From PALSA-693 sp963781155 (GTDB taxonomy: Bacteria > Actinomycetota > Acidimicrobiia > Acidimicrobiales > Palsa-688), in the NCBI GenBank assembly GCA_963781155.1, contig CAWAEC010000009.1:1-64000 (forward strand): a stretch of DNA of 64,000 bases, in the 5' to 3' direction. Below are positions 36,201 to 42,300 of the stretch, piece after piece. The notes below the pieces were generated by a model. It searched no databases, had not been told where the DNA came from, and saw only the letters and a program-made list of their open reading frames with translations. Position 1 is the first letter of the stretch. Each line of letters starts with the position of its first letter. Position numbers and translations under genes: made by a program.

Positions 36201-36318
36201 CGCCAACCTGGTCTCCGCCACTATCGGAGGAGATGGAGAGGTCGACATTTACAACAACCAGGGCAGCGTCAACACCATCGCCGACGTGGTCGGCTGGTAC
36301 GGCCCGGCCGGAACATAG
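33238..36318 (+). CDS. secreted subtilisin-like serine protease with three C-terminal repeats
   Basis: From GTG 33238 (GGAAGGGG upstream) the 1026-residue protein starts with a signal peptide (K-R-R-R, hydrophobic core, A-S-A). An unknown domain of about 200 residues and an inhibitor-like propeptide follow. The S8 catalytic domain shows Asp373 in D-V-D-T-G, His414 in N-G-H-G-T-A and Ser584 in G-T-S-F-A-A-P. Three repeats of about 120 residues end the protein (DNA about 35191-35554, 35566-35928 and 35944-36309). Each has an R-(I/L)-L-D-T-R start and a central A-P-S-F-(L/V)-T-V. These repeats are common in secreted actinobacterial proteins, probably for surface or polymer binding. No sortase motif is present, so it is likely released or wall-associated. 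Confidence 0.9.
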   Translation: MSKRRRAVGAVALLGLSLLGVPMIAAGPASAVAVSPPRAVTPTVVKPILPQNALRVSSNLAQKLLSRPVGSPRAASVSPVPQYFPACYGDSRNMVPVGGPLDPASFGAFYNCSQQEWTFEVQTADSWAPSALGFWGVGINVDGNFSVCNGLEYIAGVEQVAPGQFEAVVGPIDSSTCADDQIAFAATVTMTPNTAAVSFPWSDIGNASSLIWYGQLQSASELGTNSENNVPSATFDDAGFMGYALDSIPPPTPPNCSASAAGSTEVVKTGDSERAAAVLRRSGFAGVHDYGEGVVSFSGSTAPAQSALAAAGLTAQVSPEHLYHTENIAVPQTGTTTPPNDPQYSTQWNLPAINASGAWAVTTGNNIVVADVDTGVDYTHEDLPSPQLVPGIDETTATPTVINNASGNTDSNGHGTAVAGVIAAATNNGKGLASLGWHTSVMPVKASTDGSFASAAIAAGIMYAADNGARIINLSLGGPCPDSTMQSAIEYAQGKGVLVVAAAGNEALAPAVNSEGAYDYPSYPAAYPGVVAVGATGQDGYRAAYSDTGSYVALVAPGGGGDSTTDAVPVLQAGGGYMAELGTSFAAPQVAAAAALILSVNPNLTPDEVTELLTGSATGLGPPGDNIEYGAGILNASAALNDTPPTTAGFGTYTSLVPARILDTRKGIGAPRAKVGPGQSINLTVDGAGGIPASGVAAVVLNVAVTNTTAPSFVTVWPTGQPRPNSSNINFLANQTVPNLVTVKVGSSGRVSLFNASGSTDVIADVAGYYGDGTGAVGSTFVPLTPFRLLDTRKVSAGPVVAGVPRSLPIAGVDGVPASATGVVLNVTVTGATAPSFLTVYPDQTTEPVVSNLNYGPGQTVPNLVNAKLGADGAVSIANAAGSVQVIVDLEGYFTASGDTSGSRFFPLVNHRILDTRSNIGGYYTPVGPNASIPVTVVGQGGVLDGAAAAVMNTSVTGPTAPSFLTVYPDGVGRPNAANLNFTASQTIANLVSATIGGDGEVDIYNNQGSVNTIADVVGWYGPAGT

Positions 36319-36336
36319 TTTCCGGCCGGCGCCGGC

Positions 36337-36416
36337 GGGCAGGTCACTCGCAGGAGGCCTCCGCCTCCCACCGCTCGGGGTGGGCAGGTCACTCGTAGGA
36401 GGCCTCCACCTGCCAC
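36337..36416. repeat. tandem duplication of the imuB 3' end
   Basis: A 35-base segment at 36382-36416 covering the last imuB codons and stop is repeated at 36337-36371 with three differences (45-base period). The extra copy lies between the imuB stop and the protease stop and appears to be non-coding. Confidence 0.75.
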
Positions 36417-37954
36417 TGGCCGGCCTCCCGGGTGAGCAGGTGGGCGGTCCCATCCTCCAGCACCACCTGGAGGCGGGCCTTCCGGCGCCCGCCGCCATCC
36501 CACCACCGCTCTTCGACCGGCCACGGGCCGGCCCAACTGACCACGGCCAGAGACCGATTATTGGGGACGACGACCGCTGCAGGAGTAGCGCTGATTATCC
36601 CGCGCCCGCTCACGCTGACCGGCGCCCCATCTGGGTCACGGACATCAACAGGCAAAGGGTCCTGATAGACCACCGCAGGAGATGGCTCGATCAGCCGGCC
36701 TGGCCAGGGGGGCACCTCTGAAGCGCAGGCGGGAGGATTGCGCTCGTCGCCCCAGGGCACCAGGCGCATCTGTTCGGCGTGGGCACGGCCTCCCGCCGGC
36801 ACTGCGGTCAGCACCGCCTCGGGACCAAGCATCCCTTGCACTCGGGTCAAAGCCCGGTCAGCTCGGGAATCGGCAGCAGCCTCCCCTCCCCAAAACTTCA
36901 GCTGGCGCCCGTCATCGGGGCGAACCTCCTCAGGCACCAGACGCAACAGGGTCAGCCCACCGGAGGGTCGGCCCTCACTCGCCAGCCAACCGTCGAGCTG
37001 CCAGCGAGCTCGCTCGGAAAGTGCGCCAGCACTGGGCGCACCGTCGTGGCGCCAGTGACGAACCAGTTGTTCGCCGTGTTCGGTCTCGGCCTCAATGGCC
37101 ACCATCGTGCAGGTCAGACCGAGGACTGCCAGTCGCTCATGCAGTTCGTCCGCGAGTGCCTTGGCCACAAAGGCAGCCGTGTCGACCCGTTCTGCTGGAG
37201 GATCCAGCTCGGCGGTGACTGCCAGGTCAGGAGGTGGCGGGCGTGCAGCCAGTATCCGGTCGTCTTGGCCTCTCGCCAGATTGTGCGCCAGCGCCCCGTT
37301 GGCCCCAAAACGACCGAGGACGGCTGGTCCCGGCAGGGCGGCCAGTTCGCCGAGCGTGCGGATCCCCAGCCGCACCAGCAGATCCGATAGGGCCTCGAAC
37401 TCCGGCCCCAGGGCCGCAATAGGTCGGGAAGCCAGCCAGGCTCGACTGAAACCGGGCCGCACCACGGTTACCGATCCGCTGCCTGCGACGGGAACGGTCC
37501 GAGCCGCCAGGGTCGCAGTGAAACGACCGTCCGCCACTCCCACTCGGCAACCGGGTTGGCCTACCACCCGGTCCACCTCGTCCGCGACCCGGGCCCCCAG
37601 CGCCGCATCACCCCCGAAATAGCGGGAGGGGCCACGCGTGGCCAGGGCGACCGCTCCAGGTGCCAGGATTTCCACCGCCGGGGTCAGGGTCTCCAGGGCC
37701 ACCACGACCGGCTCCCACTTGCGGGCGTCGCGGCCGGCGTCGGCAGGGATGATCTCCAGCTCCGGGCAGCGGCTCTGGGCCTCGCGACGGCGTAGACCCG
37801 GCCGAACGCCCTCAGCACGCCCGGCCGCGGTGACGGCCACCACCTGATTAGCCCGAACCACCGCTGCGGGCCCCTGCGGGCAGCCGGCTGCGACTACGGG
37901 CCAGTCCGGATACCACGCCACCAGCGTTCGCGCCGCAGCCGCAACTGCGCCCAC
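36389..37954 (-). CDS. imuB: ImuB, inactive Y-family polymerase-like mutasome protein
   Basis: A 521-residue Y-family homologue. The first motif reads L-V-A-W-Y-P-D-W-P where an active enzyme has D-x-D-x-F-F, so the metal-binding acids are missing, as in known ImuB. The palm and fingers, thumb (helix-hairpin-helix near 205-240) and little finger are recognisable. Q-L-K-F-W-G near residue 355 matches the beta-clamp-binding motif Q-L-P-L-W-G of mycobacterial ImuB. A C-terminal extension ends W-Q-V-E-A-S-Y-E. ImuB tethers DnaE2 and ImuA' to the clamp in SOS mutagenesis. The gene follows imuA' by three bases and would be driven from the SOS box at 38.69 kb. Confidence 0.92.
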   Translation of the reverse strand: MGAVAAAARTLVAWYPDWPVVAAGCPQGPAAVVRANQVVAVTAAGRAEGVRPGLRRREAQSRCPELEIIPADAGRDARKWEPVVVALETLTPAVEILAPGAVALATRGPSRYFGGDAALGARVADEVDRVVGQPGCRVGVADGRFTATLAARTVPVAGSGSVTVVRPGFSRAWLASRPIAALGPEFEALSDLLVRLGIRTLGELAALPGPAVLGRFGANGALAHNLARGQDDRILAARPPPPDLAVTAELDPPAERVDTAAFVAKALADELHERLAVLGLTCTMVAIEAETEHGEQLVRHWRHDGAPSAGALSERARWQLDGWLASEGRPSGGLTLLRLVPEEVRPDDGRQLKFWGGEAAADSRADRALTRVQGMLGPEAVLTAVPAGGRAHAEQMRLVPWGDERNPPACASEVPPWPGRLIEPSPAVVYQDPLPVDVRDPDGAPVSVSGRGIISATPAAVVVPNNRSLAVVSWAGPWPVEERWWDGGGRRKARLQVVLEDGTAHLLTREAGQWQVEASYE

Positions 37955-37957
37955 TGC

Positions 37958-38662
37958 TCAGCTCACCCTCACGGCGGGAGCCAGGTCGGGCTCCACCGGG
38001 GCGGCCGCACGGTTGGTCATCCCTGCCGACGCTTCGGGCCGGCCCGGCAACCACAGCGTGACGTGGCGCTCGCGGGCAGCGGCCCGCCGGCCGCGCACCA
38101 CCACTTCCAGCTGGCGAGAACGGAGATAGCCGTGCCCGCATCCCAGCCCCTCCCACCGGGCGCCGGCGACGGACAGGCGAAGGTCTGGCGCTTCCGGCCA
38201 CCGTGACCCGGAAGGCTCGAGCACCACCAGGACGGTTCCCCGCTCCCGGGCCCGGGCGACCAGCCTGCGGGCGTCGGCAAATCGGGCCCGGGCCGCCATC
38301 CCGAGAAGCAGCAGATCCACCCCATCCAGCAAGGCGGCTGCCACGAGCGGCCAGCGGTCCCCCGGGACCGGAACCAGAGCCAGCTGATCCAACTGGACCC
38401 CGAGCTCGGCCGCGGCCCGTAACCCCAGGGAAGGCAGGCCCACCGCCGCCGCCCACCCCCCTTCCCGGGTGGCAGCAGCGGCCAGGATCAGGGCCAGTGA
38501 CACACCGCCGGCGGGGGAACTGATCACCACCGTGCTCCCCCGGCGGATCCCTTCATCGAACACTGCTCCGAGTGCTCCGGGGACCTCCAGAACCCGGTTG
38601 TCCGCCGTGGTCACCGGCTGGCTGCGAGCGGCGGCCAGCCTCAGCGCGGCGACATCATCCAC
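37958..38662 (-). CDS. imuA': ImuA', RecA-like mutasome protein
   Basis: A 234-residue member of the ImuA'/SulA-like RecA fold. The loop S-S-P-A-G-G-V-S-L-A-L stands where RecA has the Walker A, so ATP binding is doubtful, as in mycobacterial ImuA'. A central L-L-L-L-G-M-A-A strand and a conserved Arg-rich C-terminal region follow. ImuA' stimulates or stabilises the ImuB-DnaE2 complex during translesion synthesis. It is the first gene of the imuA'-imuB operon. The start lies 29 bases downstream of the SOS palindrome, a normal promoter distance. Confidence 0.87.
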   Translation of the reverse strand: MDDVAALRLAAARSQPVTTADNRVLEVPGALGAVFDEGIRRGSTVVISSPAGGVSLALILAAAATREGGWAAAVGLPSLGLRAAAELGVQLDQLALVPVPGDRWPLVAAALLDGVDLLLLGMAARARFADARRLVARARERGTVLVVLEPSGSRWPEAPDLRLSVAGARWEGLGCGHGYLRSRQLEVVVRGRRAAARERHVTLWLPGRPEASAGMTNRAAAPVEPDLAPAVRVS

Positions 38663-38690
38663 GGTCTCATGCTAGCGAGGACTCGGGTTT

Positions 38691-38712
38691 CAGTCGAACA
38701 GGTGTTCGACTG
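38691..38712. promoter_or_regulatory. SOS box of imuA'-imuB
   Basis: TCGAACAGGTGTTCGA (38694-38709) is a perfect palindromic LexA site, extended to nine-base arms by CAG and CTG on either side. It lies 29 bases upstream of the imuA' start. Together with the box before dnaE2 it indicates joint LexA control of the split mutagenesis cassette. Confidence 0.92.
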
Positions 38713-38787
38713 ACTGGCCGGCGTCTGAACAGCGGGTTATCGGGTGGTCCGGTCCGCCGGCCCGGTCCCACCCGGCCCTGGCATCCG

Positions 38788-38921
38788 ATTGTGTGATAAA
38801 AGTCGTGTAATACGCGGCAAACATCACACAAACACTTAACCGTGCCCACACGAGGCCAACTGGGCACACTTGGCGTTAGCATGATAAAAGTCGCGTAATA
38901 CGCGGCAAATATCACACAAAC
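38788..38921. repeat. direct repeat pair with nested palindromes between the K+ channel gene and imuA'
   Basis: Two 39-base units at 38795-38833 and 38883-38921 differ at two positions and begin GATAAAAGTC. Each holds an operator-like palindrome (CGCGTAATACGCG in the second unit, one change in the first). The first unit is also framed by the arms TTGTGTGAT and ATCACACAA. The second unit ends exactly at the stop codon of the channel gene. Similarity continues weakly downstream of each copy. Confidence 0.85.
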
Positions 38922-40019
38922 CTACGATGAGCGGCCACTGGGCGCACTTCCACTCCGCCCACCCGGGCCGGGCGCGGGGTCGGACGTTTGGCCAGCCTCC
39001 CGACCACGCACCTCGCCGGCCCCCCGGCCGTTCCCCAGGGCCAGCGCCCGCAGGGCGCCCACCTGTTCGGCATCGCCGATCACGATGAGGACCTCGCCTC
39101 CGACGATCTCCGCGGTCGGCGGCGGGTTGGTGCGAAACTCCCGATCTGGGTGCCGCATGGCCAGCACCAGCGTGCCGGTACGGTCGTGGACCCGGGCGCT
39201 GCGAAGCGTCTCGCCGGCGAGGGGCGAATTCAAGGGCACCTCGATCTCCTCGAGGCGGAACTGCAGGCTGCCGTCGTGCATGACCACGTCGAGGAACTCC
39301 GCCACATGTGGCTGCACCGCGAAGGCGGCCATGCGGGCGCCGCCGAGATCCTGGGGGTTGACCACACGGTCCGCTCCGGCGTACTCCAGCTTGGCCACGG
39401 CGGCCTCGGACGCCGCCCGTGACACGATAAACAGCCGCTCGGCCATCGAACGGGCCGTCAGGGTCACGTACAGGTTGTCGGCGTCAGTGTTGAGCGCGGT
39501 CACCAGGACCCGGGCCCGATCGATTCCGGCGGCGCGCAACACACCTTCATCGGTGGCATCGCCGAGCACGTACGGGCCGACCACGGTTGCGATGCGGGCG
39601 GGTGACGAGTCCACCACGACGATCTCTGCGCCCGAAACCAGTAGATGGCGGGCAATGGCCTGGCCAACCCGGCCCCACCCGCACAGGATCATGTGGCCTC
39701 GCATGGCGGCAATCTGGTGTTCCATCCTGCGCCTCCTGTAGGTACCCCCCAGATAGCCCTCGACGAAGGTGTCGATGGCGACCCCGAACGTGTAGGCCGC
39801 GGTACTCACGCCCACCAGGATCAAGAAGATGGTGAAGATCTTCTCTCCCGTGTCGAACGGCCGGGCCTCCCCGAAGCCCACCGTGCTCACGGTGATCACC
39901 GTCTGAAACAGGGCGTCGAGAAATCCCAGCCCGAAACCGAGAAATCCGACAGTGCCGGCCACGATCACCAGCACCAGACCGATAAAACCAATTACGAGTC
40001 GCCGGTTCGTCTCCAGCAT
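38922..40019 (-). CDS. potassium channel with TrkA/RCK domains
   Basis: The ATG at 40019 (M-L-E-T-N-R-R) gives a 365-residue protein; upstream codons to 40130 look non-native. Two transmembrane helices flank the pore with selectivity filter T-V-S-T-V-G-F-G. This is followed by an RCK N-domain (Rossmann motif C-G-W-G-R-V-G-Q-A-I-A and V-V-V-D-S-S) and an RCK C-domain (about 255-330). Such channels pass K+ and are gated by nucleotides or calcium bound to the RCK ring. The C-terminal 30 residues are Gly/Ser/Pro-rich and likely disordered. The repeat pair begins directly at its stop codon. Confidence 0.87.
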   Translation of the reverse strand: MLETNRRLVIGFIGLVLVIVAGTVGFLGFGLGFLDALFQTVITVSTVGFGEARPFDTGEKIFTIFLILVGVSTAAYTFGVAIDTFVEGYLGGTYRRRRMEHQIAAMRGHMILCGWGRVGQAIARHLLVSGAEIVVVDSSPARIATVVGPYVLGDATDEGVLRAAGIDRARVLVTALNTDADNLYVTLTARSMAERLFIVSRAASEAAVAKLEYAGADRVVNPQDLGGARMAAFAVQPHVAEFLDVVMHDGSLQFRLEEIEVPLNSPLAGETLRSARVHDRTGTLVLAMRHPDREFRTNPPPTAEIVGGEVLIVIGDAEQVGALRALALGNGRGAGEVRGREAGQTSDPAPGPGGRSGSAPSGRSS

Positions 40020-40196
40020 GCGCCATCGCTTTTGGCCGACCCGGTGTCGGGGCATGCCACATTGTGGTCTGCTTCGCCAGGCCGCAGCGGCCTGACGAGG
40101 GCCGATCAAACGCCGGGCAGATGCGACCACCGCCCGCCCGGCTCACAGGGGCCGAGCGAAAGGAAGCAAAAGGAAGCAAAACGAAGCGAAGGGCCG

Positions 40197-41627
40197 CTAG
40201 CGAGTCACGCCATCGGCCCTCGCCGCCGCTGCGACCGCACCGGCGACGGACGGGGCGACCCCGGGCAGGAACACGCTCGGCACGATCTCTTCCGGCGACA
40301 ACCGCTCGAGCGGAACGACCCCGGCGATGGCGTCGGCAGCGGCCAGTTTCATGTGCTCCGTGATGCGCATGGCCCCGGCGTCGAGCGCTCCCCGAAACAT
40401 CCCGGGGAAGCACAGGACATTGTTGATCTGGTTCGGGTAGTCACTCCGGCCCGTCGCCATGATCGCGACCACCCCCTCGGCCTCTTCCGGGAGGACCTCG
40501 GGGACGGGGTTGGCCAACGCGAACACAATGCTGCGGTCAGCCATGGTTTCCAGATCAGCGCGGTGGAGCAAACCGGGCGCGCTCACGCCGATGAACACGT
40601 CGGCCCCGCGCAGCACCTCCTGCAGTGAACCGGTCCGTCCGGCCGGGTTGGCATGATCCGCCAGCCATTGCTTGGACGGGTCCAAGGCTTCTCGGCCCTT
40701 GTGGATGGCACCTTTGCGGTCCGCGGCCACGATGTCCTCGACCCCGGCTTCCGTCAGGATCCGGGTGATGGCAACGCCGGCAGCGCCCGCGCCCGACAAC
40801 ACGACGCGGAGGGAGGGCAGCGGCTTGTCCACCAGGGTGCAGGCATTGCGCAACGCCGCCAGCACCACCACCGCGGTCCCGTGCTGGTCATCGTGGAACA
40901 CGGGAATGGACAGGGTGTCGGCCAGCCGTTGCTCCACCTCGAAGCAGTGCGGTGCGGCGATGTCCTCCAGATTGATGCCTCCGAACACCGGCTCCATGCG
41001 CTGGACGGTTTCGATCAGCTCGTCGGGCGAGCCGACGCGCAGGCACACCGGCACGGCGTCGACCCCACCGAACTCCTTGAAGAGCACAGCTTTGCCCTCC
41101 ATCACAGGCAGCGCCGCCTCCGGGCCGATGTCGCCCAGGCCGAGGACTGCAGTGCCGTCGGTGACGACCGCCACCGTGTTGGCTTTCATGGTGTAGCGAT
41201 GTTGCAGCCGGAGATCCTCGGCGATGGCCACGCACACACGGGCTACACCCGGCGTGTACGCCATGGCCAGGTCGTCTCGATCGCGCAGCGGCCGTTTGCC
41301 GTCGATCGTGAGCTTGCCCTTGTCATGGAGGCTAAACGTACGGTCTTCGATCTCCAGGATGTCGATCCCGGCGACCGACCGAGCGGCGACGGCGACATCG
41401 GCAGCGTGTCCTTCGGATGCGCAGAACACGACGAGGTCGCGGGTCACCGTGGCCCCGTCGGTGGCCTCGATCTCGATGGCCATCAGGCTGCCCCCGGCGG
41501 CGCCGATCGCAGTGGCCAGCTGGCCAAGAACACCCGGACGGTTGGGAATTCGAGCGCGGATCCGCAACGAGAATGCAGCGAGAGGGGTAGCGGCCATATC
41601 CGGGAGACTAGCGATGCCGGAAGCCAT
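40197..41627 (-). CDS. NAD(P)-dependent malic enzyme with N-terminal ACT domain
   Basis: A 476-residue protein. Residues about 15-90 form an ACT regulatory domain (R-I-P-N-R-P-G-V-L-G). The malic enzyme core has Y-T-P-G-V-A-R-V, K-A-N-T-V-A-V-V-T-D-G, the metal segment N-L-E-D-I-A-A-P, D-D-Q-H-G-T-A and the dinucleotide loop G-A-G-A-A-G-V-A. The enzyme converts malate to pyruvate and CO2, feeding acetyl-CoA and NAD(P)H pools. An ACT domain on malic enzyme suggests control by an amino acid. ATG 41597 is an alternative start. No transferase (MaeB-type) C-terminal domain is present. Confidence 0.9.
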   Translation of the reverse strand: MASGIASLPDMAATPLAAFSLRIRARIPNRPGVLGQLATAIGAAGGSLMAIEIEATDGATVTRDLVVFCASEGHAADVAVAARSVAGIDILEIEDRTFSLHDKGKLTIDGKRPLRDRDDLAMAYTPGVARVCVAIAEDLRLQHRYTMKANTVAVVTDGTAVLGLGDIGPEAALPVMEGKAVLFKEFGGVDAVPVCLRVGSPDELIETVQRMEPVFGGINLEDIAAPHCFEVEQRLADTLSIPVFHDDQHGTAVVVLAALRNACTLVDKPLPSLRVVLSGAGAAGVAITRILTEAGVEDIVAADRKGAIHKGREALDPSKQWLADHANPAGRTGSLQEVLRGADVFIGVSAPGLLHRADLETMADRSIVFALANPVPEVLPEEAEGVVAIMATGRSDYPNQINNVLCFPGMFRGALDAGAMRITEHMKLAAADAIAGVVPLERLSPEEIVPSVFLPGVAPSVAGAVAAAARADGVTR

Positions 41628-41827
41628 TCCCGGCCGAACGAGAAGGGTTCGCTCCGCTTCTATCGAACGGTCGACGCCACCGCTCCAGCAGTACCGCCGG
41701 CCCTGAGCGTCCCACCTGGATGGCTGATGGCAAGTGGAGGTTGTGGTCCAGCGCCCGGGCCCGGCTCTGCGTCTCGCAGTCCGGCACTGTCCGTCGGTGG
41801 GTCGCCCATCTCGGGCTGACGGTCACC

Positions 41828-42037
41828 CGACAGAGAAGGTCGCACGACAGAGAATCCGGCCGCGACGCTCCGCCGCCCATTCTCTGTCGCAATTCACACC
41901 CTCCCAAACCGTGGCCCACGACACAGAAGCGCATCCCGGTGCCCAGCCCGCCATTCTCTGTCGTAATCCACACCCTCCCAAACCGTGGCCCACGACAGAG
42001 AAGCCCACCCCGGTGCCCAGCCCGGCATTCTCTGTCC
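41828..42037. repeat. 74-base tandem repeat carrying inverted TTCTCTGTCG arms
   Basis: Two full 74-base units (from 41879 and 41953) and the start of a third (42027) share ATTCTCTGTCG and the block CACCCTCCCAAACCGTGGCC. TTCTCTGTCG or its complement CGACAGAGAA occurs seven times in all (41828, 41845, 41880, 41919, 41954, 41993, 42028; the copies at 41919 and 42028 have one mismatch). Forward and reverse arms alternate so that each unit can fold into a stem-loop. Confidence 0.85.
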
Positions 42038-42137
42038 GCACCCCGCACCCCGCACCCCGCACCCGCGCCCCGGGAAGGCGCGTGCCTCCCGGAGACGATT
42101 TCACCCCGCGCAACCGCCCCTCTCCGCCCAGACGCGA

Positions 42138-42170
42138 CGAAGGACCGGCGGGGGGGATGCCGGTCCTTCG
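42138..42170. other. 12-base perfect stem-loop upstream of the acetoacetyl-CoA synthetase gene
   Basis: CGAAGGACCGGC and GCCGGTCCTTCG flank a nine-base G-rich loop. There is no T-tract on either strand. It may be an intrinsic terminator of an unseen transcript or a leader structure of the downstream gene, which starts 130 bases later. Confidence 0.5.
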
Positions 42171-42300
42171 CGAGGCTCAAGGGGCGAGGGGGGAGGCCGC
42201 CCCGAGCAACTCCATTGTGGGATATCCTCCGCTATCGGGTCAAGAGACATATGTCACAGACAGGATCTAAGGTACCGATGGAGCAGGCGCTGATCCCACT

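Larger units (their letters stand above)
41628..42300. other. 672-base intergenic region between divergent malic enzyme and acetoacetyl-CoA synthetase genes
   Basis: No coding frame here is convincing. The region contains a 74-base tandem repeat with palindromic arms (41828-42037) and a 12-base stem-loop (42138-42170). Its G/C-skewed last 100 bases would hold the promoter and leader of the acetoacetyl-CoA synthetase gene. Confidence 0.7.

Noticed and set aside
38667..38915. 82-codon minus-strand frame upstream of imuA'
   Set aside because: It runs through the SOS box and the repeat pair, so it is more likely regulatory DNA than a gene.
41828..42037. CRISPR-like array
   Set aside because: The repeats are tandem with near-identical interiors rather than unique spacers, and no cas gene is in the window.
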